The notes under the pieces are model-generated. The model was not told where the DNA came from. It worked only from the letters and a program-made list of their open reading frames with translations, and did not search any database. From contig NZ_QTYB01000001.1 of NCBI RefSeq assembly GCF_003461955.1, positions 52,322 to 116,321 of the forward strand: 64,000 nt of DNA. The letters are read 5' to 3'. Below are positions 16,099 to 25,107 of this stretch, one piece after another. The DNA is from Ruminococcus sp. AM36-2AA (GTDB taxonomy: Bacteria > Bacillota > Clostridia > Lachnospirales > Lachnospiraceae). Position 1 is the stretch's first letter. Every line of letters starts with the position of its first letter. Made by a program: the position numbers and the translations under genes.

Positions 16099-17541
16099 TT
16101 ATTTGCGAATATCTACTAGTCCCTTTTTCAGTATATATTCAGAGAACTCATATGAAGCTCCGTCTCCAGTCACATTCAGATACAGATTTTTGAGGTCGCT
16201 TTCATTTACGATCCAGGCCATGTTCAGCTGTACACTTTCGCCTGGTTTTATAGAGGAAATGTAGTTTCCACCATTGCCATAATTTTCAGAGACACTATAA
16301 TATACCATTCCTCCAGTCTTTGCCACGCCGTCCCAGCTAATGTAGTCATAGCCATCGCCGGCCTGTTCTGTTGGAATGTAAAGCTGTACTTTTCCATTTT
16401 CCTTAGTCAGGGTCAGTAAAGCACCAAGATAAAGCATATGGTCGATTTCCTCATTTGAATGATTGGTATAGGTAACTGTAACATAGACCAGTTTCTGATT
16501 CACTTCCTCTGACTTCACAATTTCATCCAGGGAATCGATTCCGTCGCCAGATTTCACATAATTCAATGTGTTTGTAGCTAGCTTTCCATCAGCATCAATG
16601 GCTTTCGCCCATTCTTGTGGTATTTTGTCCGGATCGAGAAGCTGAAGATCATCAGAAATTTGAACAGAATCTACCTTTACAGAAATCGTTTTTTCCAGAT
16701 ATTCACCATTTGTGTTTTCACCAATCACATCCAGATCAAAGGTGTCACCAATTTGGTAAATGGGTAGTTTTTTCTCATTTACAGAAGTACTTATTTCATC
16801 ATTATCATCTTCTGTCTTTTCAGATATCATCTCTCCGCTCCATGTAGGTAATCCGGCGGTCTTTACCATAGTCGTGTTTCCCTCAATCACCAGATTTTCT
16901 GCAACTTTTATGGCTTCATCCTTTGACACATCATCTCCGATGTAGATCATAAGCACACGATATAAATCCGGGCAGATAAGATAAATTCTCTGGTTAAGAG
17001 CCCCGTTTTCGGTAATGCTATTATATTTGAGATATATCCCCTGGTATTTTCCAAATGTACGCTCTTCACTATCAATAACATTCTGATCCTGTACTACCTG
17101 TCCCAGATCATTTTTATCCAACAGGACAAATGAAAAACTGAACCCGCCAGTCATGTCATGCTCAGGATATTGGAGATGGTACTCGTCAATCCAGCTCATG
17201 CCCTCCGGAACATATTTAGTAGACAGATCTACCTCTGGGACCTCATCTGGAAGTACGGTCTTCTTTGCTGCATCACCAGCATCAATTTTGACTGAAACAC
17301 CATAAGAACCCTGTTTTTCCAAAAACCAGTGATACAGATTTACTCCTGCATATACTGCCGTGGAAACTGCCAGCACACACGCAGCTGCCACTGCGGCAAC
17401 TTTCGGAGCTGTCCATCGTTTTCTTCTTCGCAGATTCGCCACTTTATTATCCGCCAGCTGCTTTGCCACCTCATTTTGAATCATATTATGGATAAAATCC
17501 GGTGTTTCGGGAATATCGTTTTTCATATCTTCTAATCTCAT
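16099..17541 (-). CDS. Transmembrane anti-sigma factor
   Basis: 480 residues. A cytoplasmic N-terminus of about 45 residues ends in a basic RRRKR patch. One transmembrane helix follows (about 48-68, AAVAAACVLAVSTAVYAG), then a large extracellular region with a DUF4367-like stretch (YVPEGMSWIDEYHL) and a beta-rich C-terminal domain. Its start overlaps the stop of the ECF sigma gene by 4 bp (ATGA), the classical arrangement for a membrane anti-sigma factor and its partner. The trigger for sigma release is not visible. Confidence 0.85.
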   Translation of the reverse strand: MRLEDMKNDIPETPDFIHNMIQNEVAKQLADNKVANLRRRKRWTAPKVAAVAAACVLAVSTAVYAGVNLYHWFLEKQGSYGVSVKIDAGDAAKKTVLPDEVPEVDLSTKYVPEGMSWIDEYHLQYPEHDMTGGFSFSFVLLDKNDLGQVVQDQNVIDSEERTFGKYQGIYLKYNSITENGALNQRIYLICPDLYRVLMIYIGDDVSKDEAIKVAENLVIEGNTTMVKTAGLPTWSGEMISEKTEDDNDEISTSVNEKKLPIYQIGDTFDLDVIGENTNGEYLEKTISVKVDSVQISDDLQLLDPDKIPQEWAKAIDADGKLATNTLNYVKSGDGIDSLDEIVKSEEVNQKLVYVTVTYTNHSNEEIDHMLYLGALLTLTKENGKVQLYIPTEQAGDGYDYISWDGVAKTGGMVYYSVSENYGNGGNYISSIKPGESVQLNMAWIVNESDLKNLYLNVTGDGASYEFSEYILKKGLVDIRK

Positions 17542-18017
17542 ATTGACACCTCCTGTAATTCCTGCCTTAATTTTCCTCTTGCCCTTGCAAGTCTCTTTTG
17601 AACGGCACCTTCCGATATTTCAAGGATCTGGGCGATTTCTTTTACACTGAAATCTTCTATATAGTATAGAATAACGGGTAAACGCAGTTCCTCTTTTAAG
17701 GAATTTACGGCTGTATATAATTCACTGTAATTCTTTGTTTTTTCTAATTCCGGTTCCTGTCTGTCAGCTAGATTTTCCAATGGGATAAATTTACTGGATT
17801 TACGCACAAGACTGTAACATTCGTTGATTAAGATACGGATTAACCAGGTCCGGGCATAGTTATCGTTTTTTAATGTACCGACGTTGGAAAAAGCCTTCAC
17901 AATTGTTTCCTGAATAGCATCTGCACAGTCATAGTCACTAAATAAAATTGTTTTTGCAGTTGAGTATAATTGTCTTTCTGAATCTAGGATCAGAGATCCA
18001 AGTTGTTCCTTTGTCAT
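17538..18017 (-). CDS. ECF-type RNA polymerase sigma factor
   Basis: 159 residues with region 2 (DCADAIQETIVKAFSN, ARTWLIRILINECY) and region 4 (LPVILYYIEDFSVKEIAQIL, then EGAVQKRLARARGKLRQEL). The start has GAGGTGGTG upstream. The gene forms an operon with its anti-sigma factor. It is transcribed away from the first two-component module. No convincing ECF-type promoter was recognised in 18018-18250. Confidence 0.93.
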   Translation of the reverse strand: MTKEQLGSLILDSERQLYSTAKTILFSDYDCADAIQETIVKAFSNVGTLKNDNYARTWLIRILINECYSLVRKSSKFIPLENLADRQEPELEKTKNYSELYTAVNSLKEELRLPVILYYIEDFSVKEIAQILEISEGAVQKRLARARGKLRQELQEVSI

Positions 18018-18253
18018 TTAAACACCACCTCTTTTTTTGCCAGCCAGCATTTTCTTTACATCTATTAGACGTGCAGAAATCAAAAATATCCCTAGTAATT
18101 TATTCTTTTTCTTATAAATGGACAAGTTCGTGGTTTTGCACAAAAAAATGTCTATTTTCGATAGTATTCCATAATGAAAGCAATAAAACAAGCATTTGCA
18201 AAGGGACATTGTTATAATTAAATTTGTTCATGGGTGTTATTTGTGATTACTTT

Positions 18254-18290
18254 CATGCTAATATGCTAATGTGCATTATCATATTAGCAT
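18254..18290. promoter_or_regulatory. Orphan abiE-type operator palindrome
   Basis: CATGCTAATAT at 18254-18264 and ATATTAGCAT at 18281-18290. With its upstream flank (TTTGTTCAT..GTTATTT..TTTCATGCTAATAT) it matches the region before abiEi at 43478-43538, with a ~10-bp insertion in the centre. No abiE gene follows here; the response regulator gene starts about 110 bp later. Probably the scar of an abiE locus. Confidence 0.7.
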
Positions 18291-18397
18291 AAAAAAAGTT
18301 AGGAAAATCTTAATAATTTCGCATGCAATCCATTGTGAATTTAGATGCTGTATTTGTTATACTTAATCGAGTACAAGCAAAAAGGAGAGTTGAAAAT

Positions 18398-19093
18398 ATG
18401 TCTGAAAAGATACTAATTATAGATGACGAGCAAGATATAGCGGATCTGTTGGAGGTCTACTTGAAAAACGAAAATTACGTCGTTTATAAATTTTACTGCG
18501 CAACGGATGCCATGTCGTGTATTGAAAGCGGCGATATTGATCTTGCCATTCTGGATATTATGCTCCCGGATATGAATGGCTTTTCACTTTGCCAGCTTAT
18601 CCGAAAGAAATACACTTATCCAATCATCATGCTAACGGCTAAAATTGAGGAAACGGATAAAATAACGGGGCTGACATTGGGAGCGGACGATTATGTGACA
18701 AAACCTTTTCGCCCACTTGAAGTAGTTGCCAGAGTGAAAGCGCAGTTAAGACGTTACAAGAAATATTCGCCCGGTATCATCACAGAGAAAGTTCCATCGG
18801 AACTTTCCTATAACAAATTGTGCCTGAATGTGCAGACCCATGAATGTCTGTTAGACGGTGAGCCGGTTTCTCTGACACCGACAGAATTTTCTATCCTCCA
18901 GGTTCTTTTGGAAAGTGCCGGGAATGTTGTAAGCATTGAGGAACTGTTTCATGCAGTTTGGAAAGATGAATACTACTCTAAAAACAGCAGCACAATTACT
19001 GTGCATATCCGGCATCTGCGTGAGAAACTGAAAGATACTTCCGATACTCCGCAGTATATTAAAACGATTTGGGGTGTTGGTTACAAAATTTAA
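18398..19093 (+). CDS. OmpR/VanR-type response regulator (module A)
   Basis: 231 residues from the ATG at 18398, preceded by AAGGAG; the upstream in-frame extension to 18323 has no ribosome binding site. The receiver domain has the acidic pair (IIDDEQD), the phospho-acceptor region (DLAILDIMLPDMNG) and the KPF lysine. The C-terminal OmpR winged helix includes SLTPTEFSIL and TVHIRHLREKL. Followed 16 bp later by a VanZ-like gene and then its kinase. Its likely targets are the 11-bp-spaced CTTAGGAA repeats at 20691-20731. Confidence 0.92.
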   Translation: MSEKILIIDDEQDIADLLEVYLKNENYVVYKFYCATDAMSCIESGDIDLAILDIMLPDMNGFSLCQLIRKKYTYPIIMLTAKIEETDKITGLTLGADDYVTKPFRPLEVVARVKAQLRRYKKYSPGIITEKVPSELSYNKLCLNVQTHECLLDGEPVSLTPTEFSILQVLLESAGNVVSIEELFHAVWKDEYYSKNSSTITVHIRHLREKLKDTSDTPQYIKTIWGVGYKI

Positions 19094-19109
19094 GCGAAAG
19101 GAGTACGCT

Positions 19110-19619
19110 ATGAAAAGAAAATCAAATTGCTTCGTAACCATTTTATTCTTAATTTATCTGGCACTCTTGGTTTGGATCATACTTTTCAAATTACAATTTT
19201 CAATCAGTGATCTGGACAAGATAAGAAGTATAAACTTAATTCCTTTTCACTATGACAAGGAAATTGGAGCAGCATTTCACTTAACAGAGGTGCTCGAAAA
19301 TTTCTTGATATTTGTGCCTATGGGTATTTATCTTCAAATGCTTCTGCCAAGAACAAAATTATATGTGAAATTCATGCTGATTGCTGGAACAAGTTTTTTA
19401 TTGGAAACTATGCAGTATATCTTAGCAGTCGGACGGTCTGATATTACCGATGTACTCACAAATACGGCAGGCGGTCTTTTGGGACTTGCTGTATATTCGA
19501 TAGCAGCCCGGTTAATCGGAAATAGAATAAAAGCAAACAGACTGTTTTCCATTCTGGCAGGCATAGTAAGTGTTGTCGTGATTGGCCTGCTTGGCTTTCT
19601 TCTGTTTGCTAATCGGTAG
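19110..19619 (+). CDS. VanZ-family membrane protein
   Basis: 169 residues from the ATG at 19110 (AAAGGAG upstream). Four or five hydrophobic helices and the VanZ-type blocks INLIPFHY, ENFLIFVPMGIYL and GRSDITDVLTNTAGG. VanZ proteins give low-level glycopeptide (teicoplanin) tolerance and accompany VanRS systems, but no vanHAX-type genes are in the window. It sits between the regulator and the kinase. Confidence 0.9.
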   Translation: MKRKSNCFVTILFLIYLALLVWIILFKLQFSISDLDKIRSINLIPFHYDKEIGAAFHLTEVLENFLIFVPMGIYLQMLLPRTKLYVKFMLIAGTSFLLETMQYILAVGRSDITDVLTNTAGGLLGLAVYSIAARLIGNRIKANRLFSILAGIVSVVVIGLLGFLLFANR

Positions 19620-19630
19620 GAGGTGTATTC

Positions 19631-20695
19631 ATGTCGAATAAGAAAATGGCAACAGAAAAGCGCCTTAAAGTGCGCCTATACCTATCATTGCTGGTTTATA
19701 CCGTTGTTGGATATGGTTTGACCCTTATCTTGGACTACATCTTTTCAAAATTTGACAACGGTATTTTTGCATGGCTCTACTGGCGGCTTGGTCCGCTGTT
19801 TATTCTGTATCTGGTGATAGGCTTTGTATGTATCTTCAATTACTATTGGAAAAAGCCGTGGGACTATCTGGATGAAGTAATTGACGCAACCCAAACGGTC
19901 TATGAGCAGAACAGTCATACCGTATCGTTGTCTGATCCGCTGAAAGAACTTGAGGAACAGCTCAATCAGATCAAAATGTCTGTTCTGTTAAGCAAGCAGG
20001 CTGCAAAGCAGGCAGAAGAAAAGAAAAATGAAATTGTCATGTACCTGGCACATGATATACGCACACCTCTGACAACAGTGATCGGCTATTTGAGCCTGCT
20101 CCATGAAGCTCCTGATATGCCTGAGCAGCAAAAGGAAAAGTATGTAAAAGTTGCGTTGAATAAGGCAGAACGCCTTGAAAAGCTCATCAATGAACTTTTT
20201 GAAATTACCAAGTACAATGCACATACGGTCATTATCAAAAAAGAAAATGTAGATTTACATTGTCTGATTGCGCAGGTAATAGATGAAATATATCCGACAC
20301 TCTCCGCAAATGGCAATACAGCGGTATTTACTGCGGAGGATAACTTATCCGTGAACGCTGACCCTGAAAAACTGGCGAGAGTTTTCAGTAACCTTTTGCG
20401 GAACGCCGCGTCATACAGCTACCCACAGACAGAGATCACTATATCCGCTAAACGGTTAGAACATGATATTCAGATCACTTTTGAAAATCGTGGGGAAACA
20501 ATCCCGGAGGAACAGCTTAACAGTATATTTGAAAAATTCAATCGGTTGGATGAAGCCCGGCTTTCTAATACAGGTGGTGCGGGACTTGGTCTTTCTATTG
20601 CGGAAGAAATTATACATTTACATGGTGGAAAGATTACTGCATCCAGTCAAAACGAAACCATAGACTTTGTGATTACATTACCCCTTTCCGCTTAG
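19631..20695 (+). CDS. VanS-like sensor histidine kinase (module A)
   Basis: 354 residues. Two N-terminal transmembrane helices (about 15-38 and 48-68) with a very short extracellular loop, then a HAMP-like linker, the H-box YLAHDIRTPLTTVIGYL, an N box (NLLRNAASYS) and a GGAGLGLSIAEEI G box. The H-box and short loop resemble VanS of enterococcal van clusters and peptide-sensing kinases. Its stop codon lies inside the first CTTAGGAA repeat. Translationally independent start after GTAGGAGGTG. Confidence 0.92.
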   Translation: MSNKKMATEKRLKVRLYLSLLVYTVVGYGLTLILDYIFSKFDNGIFAWLYWRLGPLFILYLVIGFVCIFNYYWKKPWDYLDEVIDATQTVYEQNSHTVSLSDPLKELEEQLNQIKMSVLLSKQAAKQAEEKKNEIVMYLAHDIRTPLTTVIGYLSLLHEAPDMPEQQKEKYVKVALNKAERLEKLINELFEITKYNAHTVIIKKENVDLHCLIAQVIDEIYPTLSANGNTAVFTAEDNLSVNADPEKLARVFSNLLRNAASYSYPQTEITISAKRLEHDIQITFENRGETIPEEQLNSIFEKFNRLDEARLSNTGGAGLGLSIAEEIIHLHGGKITASSQNETIDFVITLPLSA

Positions 20696-20731
20696 GAAAA
20701 TAAGAATGTGATCTTAGGAATTGCTTAGGAA
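20691..20731. promoter_or_regulatory. Direct repeats, predicted regulator boxes (module A)
   Basis: CTTAGGAA occurs at 20691-20698, 20713-20720 and 20724-20731, spaced by 22 and 11 bp, so on one face of the helix. This is the arrangement expected for OmpR-family tandem dimers, located upstream of the transporter promoter. Confidence 0.7.
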
Positions 20732-20747
20732 TTTAAGCGTGTGATTT

Positions 20748-20801
20748 TTGAGATTGAAAAGCCCTTGTTCGGTACAATGATTATCGAACAAGGGCTTTTT
20801 A
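20748..20801 (+). terminator. Terminator hairpin overlapping the module A transporter promoter
   Basis: AAAAGCCCTTGTTCG (20757-20771) pairs with CGAACAAGGGCTTTT (20785-20799), followed by T residues: an intrinsic terminator for the two-component operon. TACAAT (20773-20778) in the loop may be the -10 of the transporter promoter, with a weak TTGAGA (20748-20753, 19-bp spacing). Transcripts starting near 20785 would lack the 5' arm and not terminate. Confidence 0.75.
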
Positions 20802-20835
20802 TTGTTCAGCCGAAGCAAAAGAAAGGAGTGTAAGC

Positions 20836-21723
20836 ATGGAACTGAAAATAGAGCATTTAAGCAAGCAGTTCAAAGACAAAACAGCAGTAAATGATGTCAA
20901 TCTGACATTGACTCCCGGCATTTGGGGACTTTTGGGAGCGAACGGTGCAGGAAAAACCACGCTCATGCGTATGATCGCTGATATTATGACACCAACCAAC
21001 GGAGCGGTTTACTATGACGGAAAAGACATTCGAGAGTTAGGTGAAGTCTACCGAAGCAAGTTTGGCTTTCTACCGCAGGATTTTGGGTATCACCGGGATT
21101 TTACGGTCAAAGATTATTTGGAGTATATGGCTGCGCTGAAAGATATTCCTACAAGGGCAACTACCAAAAAGATCAATTATTTGTTGGACTTTCTTTCGCT
21201 CTCCGATGTGAAAAAGAAAAAAATCTCCAATCTGTCAGGCGGCATGAAGCGTCGTGTTGGTATTGCGCAGGCTATGTTGAACGACCCGGAGATACTTGTC
21301 ATGGACGAACCGACAGCAGGACTCGATCCCGGAGAGCGCGTGCGTCTGCGGAATTTCATTTCCGAGTTTTCGCATGATCGAATCGTGTTGATTTCCACCC
21401 ATATCGTATCTGACATAGAATATATTTCTACGCGCAACGCAATTATGAAAGCTGGAGAAATTGTTGATGTCGGAACTACCGCAGAACTTGTCAAGCAGAT
21501 TGAGGGCAAGGTTTGGAATTGCATAATTCCGGCCTCAAAGCTGCCGGAATGTGAAATGCGGTTGCGCATTATCAATCAGCGAGGCGAAGATCACAATCAG
21601 GTTTCTATTCGTTATCTGTCCGAACATTCGGAAATTGATGGGTCTGTTACAACGGAGCCACGATTGGAAGATCTGTATCTGTGGTTGTTCCCGCAGACAG
21701 ACTTGGAAAAGGAGGACAGATAA
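20836..21723 (+). CDS. ABC transporter ATP-binding protein (module A)
   Basis: 295 residues. Walker A GANGAGKTT, Q-loop LPQDFGYH, signature LSGGMKRRVG, Walker B VMDEPTAGLDP and switch His in STHIVSDIEY. The ~60-residue C-terminal extension is typical of bacitracin/lantibiotic-type (BcrA-like) export ATPases. Start after GAAAGGAG. One base separates its stop from the permease start, so the pair forms one transporter. Substrate inferred to be an antimicrobial peptide or cell-wall antibiotic. Confidence 0.92.
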   Translation: MELKIEHLSKQFKDKTAVNDVNLTLTPGIWGLLGANGAGKTTLMRMIADIMTPTNGAVYYDGKDIRELGEVYRSKFGFLPQDFGYHRDFTVKDYLEYMAALKDIPTRATTKKINYLLDFLSLSDVKKKKISNLSGGMKRRVGIAQAMLNDPEILVMDEPTAGLDPGERVRLRNFISEFSHDRIVLISTHIVSDIEYISTRNAIMKAGEIVDVGTTAELVKQIEGKVWNCIIPASKLPECEMRLRIINQRGEDHNQVSIRYLSEHSEIDGSVTTEPRLEDLYLWLFPQTDLEKEDR

Positions 21724-21724
21724 T

Positions 21725-22966
21725 ATGCGGCTCTTTAGACTTGAACTAAAACGTATCTTGAAGTCACGGCGCACCCTGATTTTACTTGCAATCGCACTTT
21801 TGCTTTCCGTAGCCATGGCATACCTGCCTATTTCATTTGAGGGTATTAACCGTCCAAACGAAGATGGCTCGGTTACAGAATTAGATGGCTTGGCAGCTAT
21901 CAAGTACAAACAAGATTTATATAAAACATCCGCTGGTGAAGTGACCCCGGATAGGATCAAATCGGCTTTGGAAACTTATCAAAGCTGCGTTCGAGAATAT
22001 GGGCCAGTCGAGGAAGAGGGCTTTCCTCTGGCTGTATTTATTGAAAAAATCGTCCCGTTCCGTCAATTGCTGATGGGTCTGTCCGAAGCGTTTGCTGATC
22101 CAGTAACAGGCATGGGTGCTGATTTAATGGATATTGACCCGAATGACATTGACGGAGCCTATTATGAAAAGTGCGCAGAACATTTACAGGATGTCATGCG
22201 GAATGAGCAAAGAGAAAACGAAACCGCACAGCAGAAAGCTCGTGAAAAATATTCAGAACTTGATACGCCATTTTATCTTCATTCTGGAATTTCTAAAGAT
22301 GCATTTGATTATATTGAGTTTTATATTTTGTTCCTTGCTATTTTGTGTGTGGCAATCGCAGCACCTACTTTCGCCGGAGAATATCAAACGGGCGGTGACA
22401 GCATCCTGCGAACCACCAAATACGGGCGTAAACAATTAGCAATTACCAAAATTCTGGCAGCATTTACACTTTTCGTTGTTACTTTCCTTGTCGGGATCAC
22501 GGTACACATTCTGATTTTAGATGCAGCGTTCGGGACGGATTGCTTAAAAACATCGTTTCAGATGCGATACTCTATCATTAACCTGCCAAACATCAATCTG
22601 GGGCAGTTGCAGATCATTCTCGCAGCAGCGGGCTTACTTTCTGTATTAGCAACGGTTAGCTGTACGTTGTTCCTGTCTGCAAAATGTAAAGACACATTGA
22701 CAGTTTTGCTGATCTCTATTGTAGTTCTTCTCATGCCGTTTTTTGCTTATGTGGCGATGGGAGCAACATGGCTCTCTACCATACTTCCATCTGCCGGAAT
22801 TGGTATGCAGAACAATTTCCTTTGTCAGCTTGCAAATTTCAATTATCTGAATATCGGTGGGATGAGTTTCTGGACACCGCATATTATTTTGCTTTCGGCA
22901 GGAATTGAATTATTTGTGTTTACATTCTTGGCGATTCATTCCTATTGCAGACATCAGGTAGCATAA
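21725..22966 (+). CDS. ABC-2 type permease (module A)
   Basis: 413 residues from the ATG at 21725; the frame upstream of it overlaps the ATPase gene and is not coding. One N-terminal helix, a large extracytoplasmic region (about residues 45-200), then five C-terminal helices, a layout typical of ABC-2 permeases paired with BcrA-like ATPases. The upstream GGAGGAC in the ATPase 3' end is its ribosome binding site. The tail repeat begins 30 bp after the stop. Confidence 0.88.
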   Translation: MRLFRLELKRILKSRRTLILLAIALLLSVAMAYLPISFEGINRPNEDGSVTELDGLAAIKYKQDLYKTSAGEVTPDRIKSALETYQSCVREYGPVEEEGFPLAVFIEKIVPFRQLLMGLSEAFADPVTGMGADLMDIDPNDIDGAYYEKCAEHLQDVMRNEQRENETAQQKAREKYSELDTPFYLHSGISKDAFDYIEFYILFLAILCVAIAAPTFAGEYQTGGDSILRTTKYGRKQLAITKILAAFTLFVVTFLVGITVHILILDAAFGTDCLKTSFQMRYSIINLPNINLGQLQIILAAAGLLSVLATVSCTLFLSAKCKDTLTVLLISIVVLLMPFFAYVAMGATWLSTILPSAGIGMQNNFLCQLANFNYLNIGGMSFWTPHIILLSAGIELFVFTFLAIHSYCRHQVA

Positions 22967-22996
22967 AAGAAGTTCAAAATAGAACGAATTGATTAT

Positions 22997-23120
22997 CTGC
23001 CGCACGACGGCAAAAGAAAAAGCAGACAATTTGGAACGACGGCTTTGATTTTCAGAGCCAGCGTTTCTTTGTGGCAACACAAACCTATGATGAATTTTCT
23101 GGAAATATTGTAGTTAATAG
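22997..23120. repeat. Module tail repeat, copy 1
   Basis: Shares with 49278-49400 and 54624-54739 the order CTGC(C/T)G, ACGACGGCAAAAGAAAAA, GCAGACAATTTG and CGTTTCTTTG..ACACAAACC, and shares with copy 3 the ending GATGAATTTTC.GGAAATATTGTAG. This copy lacks the 3' arm of the first hairpin. It lies directly after the module A permease. Confidence 0.8.
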
Positions 23121-23203
23121 CATTGTTTATGCGTTGAAAATATCTGAAAAATTGATGATAGTAGAAATATAATATTAAAATAAAAAATAATATAAAAAAT
23201 TGT

Positions 23204-23312
23204 TTTACTATAGAAAAATATATAGTATAATACAACCATAAGAAGTGATAAAAAAATAACAAGTTGACCTAGCCAAACATAATAAGTTTTACTGTTGTGT
23301 TTGGCTTTTTTT
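23204..23312 (+). promoter_or_regulatory. Promoter followed by a leader terminator
   Basis: TTTACT (23204-23209), 16 bp, TATAAT (23226-23231). A hairpin AGCCAAACA (23271-23279)/TGTTTGGCT (23298-23306) with a run of T follows. The first gene after it starts at 23348, so either a short RNA of ~75 nt is made or the DUF3784 gene is controlled by attenuation. Between 22967 and 23347 nothing else was recognised apart from the tail repeat. Confidence 0.55.
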
Positions 23313-23347
23313 ATTTGATAGCCAGAGTGGGAAGTGAGGTGTCTACA

Positions 23348-23665
23348 ATGATAATCTGCGTTATCTTTGATTTGGGAATGGCAGTGATTATGTTTTTATT
23401 TGGAATCAGTTTTGTAAAATCAAATGGAAAGGCCGCTGCATTTTTGTCTGGCTATAATATGAAATCTACGGAAGAACGAAAACAGTATGATGAAAAAGAA
23501 ATGTGCAGAGTATATGGAAATCGGATGATGTGGATGGCACTGCCATTTGTAGCCGGTGCAGCCATAGATTTATTATACAGTGGAATCGGATGTTTTGCAG
23601 CGTGTGTAATATGGACCGTTCAATTTGTTTTATTGATGAAAGAACGTATGAAACGAGAAAAATAG
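23348..23665 (+). CDS. Small membrane protein, DUF3784-like
   Basis: 105 residues from the ATG at 23348 (GAGGTG upstream); the frame upstream runs through the terminator and is not coding. Three hydrophobic helices (about 3-23, 58-75 and 80-97) with a cytoplasmic NMKSTEERKQYDEKEM loop, the hallmark of DUF3784 membrane proteins. First of a run of small accessory genes. Function unknown. Confidence 0.75.
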   Translation: MIICVIFDLGMAVIMFLFGISFVKSNGKAAAFLSGYNMKSTEERKQYDEKEMCRVYGNRMMWMALPFVAGAAIDLLYSGIGCFAACVIWTVQFVLLMKERMKREK

Positions 23666-23779
23666 AAAAGAACATTTAGGCGAAAGACATATGCGAAAGG
23701 AGATATACAATCTATCTAGGAACAGGATAATTCTCGGGAACAAGAGGAGTTTTAATTACTTAAAGGAGATGACGTGAAT

Positions 23780-23983
23780 ATGAGATGTCCATATTGTGAA
23801 GGAAAAATGCGAAAGGGTCAGTTGCATGCGGTTGGTGCAGGGGCAGGACTGGAGTGGAAAGAAGGCTCTGAGAGTTTGCGGTTAAATACGGATCCAGAGT
23901 TGGCAGCAAGGATATCTGGAGACCGCATAGCTGCCTATAATTGTGATTTTTGCAGAAAGATTATTGTTTCTTACGAATATTGA
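23780..23983 (+). CDS. Small zinc-ribbon protein (DUF6487-like)
   Basis: 67 residues from the ATG at 23780; a GTG at 23774 closer to AAGGAG is an alternative start. CPYC near the N-terminus and CDFC near the C-terminus make a four-Cys zinc ribbon, with a beta-rich middle (GLEWKEGSES). This resembles small DUF6487 proteins. Role unknown. Confidence 0.7.
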   Translation: MRCPYCEGKMRKGQLHAVGAGAGLEWKEGSESLRLNTDPELAARISGDRIAAYNCDFCRKIIVSYEY

Positions 23984-24071
23984 GATTTTTAATTCTTTGA
24001 AAAATATGATTTATGTGATAGATATGGGAACTAATTAAATTTAACTATGATTAATTGTGAGGAATTAAGCA

Positions 24072-25049
24072 ATGAAGATAAAACGTGGAGATATTTACTA
24101 TATAGATTTGTATCTGGAACCTGGAAAAATTTCTGACCACAATAAAAGAAGCAATGGAACATTGTCATTTACCGGAGTGGAACTAATGGATGCTATTGTG
24201 TCAGCTGGGATGCCAGATATATATTTGAACAAGGCGAACAAAAGAAATCGTAAAGAGGAGATATATTTCAAAATTAAACTGTTTGAAACATATGTTGCTT
24301 TATCGCCAAATGGAGAACTTTTATTCGATCCTGCAAGAAAAGTCTATTTGGATAGTACAGAAATTGGTGCAATTAATTATTGGATTGGAATGATACTTAC
24401 TACGGTACTTGGAAAGAAAAAATATGGTTATGAGTATATGGTTCATTTATCAATGGTATTAAAACTCAGTTCACAGCCACCCATAGAAAAACATCGATTT
24501 CTTTCAGCTAATGGAAAAACTACATACAAATCACCGGATCTAATAGCAATAAACAATTCGAACCGTTATTATGGTGTTTTCGAATCAAAAGGTTATAGCA
24601 CTTATAGTTCAAATGCTATGGAACGTGGTTATATTCAAGCAAAATCAATAGATAAGATAAATGGAAAACTTCCAAAAAATTCTTTAGTTGTAATGACCGT
24701 AACAGGAAAGAGAATAGAGATAACGGAAAAAGACCCAGAGGGTGGAACGACACAGATAAAAGTCAATTTAAGTTTTCTACAAATGTATCATTATTTGCCG
24801 ATCGTTGAGTTAATCATGGAATTATGTCCGGAGGAACAAGAAAACTGGACATTTGGTTCACTCGTATATGAGGAAGAAAAGTATTCTATTGGAATTCCTA
24901 CAGTTTTGTATGAGGAACTTCTGCCAATAGCAGAAGGTAAGGAAGAAAATTTACTGGATGAGTTTCTTGAAAAAATTTCTTCTAAGGAAACATATTTATT
25001 AGATATCGTTCCGGATGAGGCAAGGCAGCATATTCTTCATGTAAAATAG
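24072..25049 (+). CDS. Unrecognised protein with a candidate PD-(D/E)xK nuclease motif
   Basis: 325 residues, soluble, AT-rich. The first residues KRGDIYYIDL look like the start of MazF toxins, but the rest does not. At residues 155-173, a Pro-Asp (D156) is followed after 14 residues by Glu-Ser-Lys (E171, K173) in a hydrophobic beta-strand context (YYGVFESKG), the classical layout of PD-(D/E)xK nucleases. A downstream Gln/Lys pair (GYIQAKSIDKI) would fit the helix after the core. No family recognised. It stands between small membrane and zinc-ribbon genes of an accessory region. Nuclease function is an inference. Confidence 0.6.
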   Translation: MKIKRGDIYYIDLYLEPGKISDHNKRSNGTLSFTGVELMDAIVSAGMPDIYLNKANKRNRKEEIYFKIKLFETYVALSPNGELLFDPARKVYLDSTEIGAINYWIGMILTTVLGKKKYGYEYMVHLSMVLKLSSQPPIEKHRFLSANGKTTYKSPDLIAINNSNRYYGVFESKGYSTYSSNAMERGYIQAKSIDKINGKLPKNSLVVMTVTGKRIEITEKDPEGGTTQIKVNLSFLQMYHYLPIVELIMELCPEEQENWTFGSLVYEEEKYSIGIPTVLYEELLPIAEGKEENLLDEFLEKISSKETYLLDIVPDEARQHILHVK

Positions 25050-25107
25050 AAATATGGAACCTTAAATCTTTATCAACAAATTAATGTAGATGTGGGAGGA
25101 AAGGGAT

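Noticed and set aside
18018..18250. Possible ECF-type autoregulatory promoter before the minus-strand sigma gene
   Set aside because: A CGTC is present but no convincing GAAC-type -35 at the right distance was found.
19110..20695. Complete glycopeptide-resistance (van) cluster
   Set aside because: Only VanR/VanS-like and VanZ-like genes are present; no vanH, vanA-type ligase or vanX gene is in the window.
24072..24110. MazF toxin start (KRGDIYY)
   Set aside because: Only about ten residues resemble MazF; the chain is three times too long and lacks the rest of the fold motifs.
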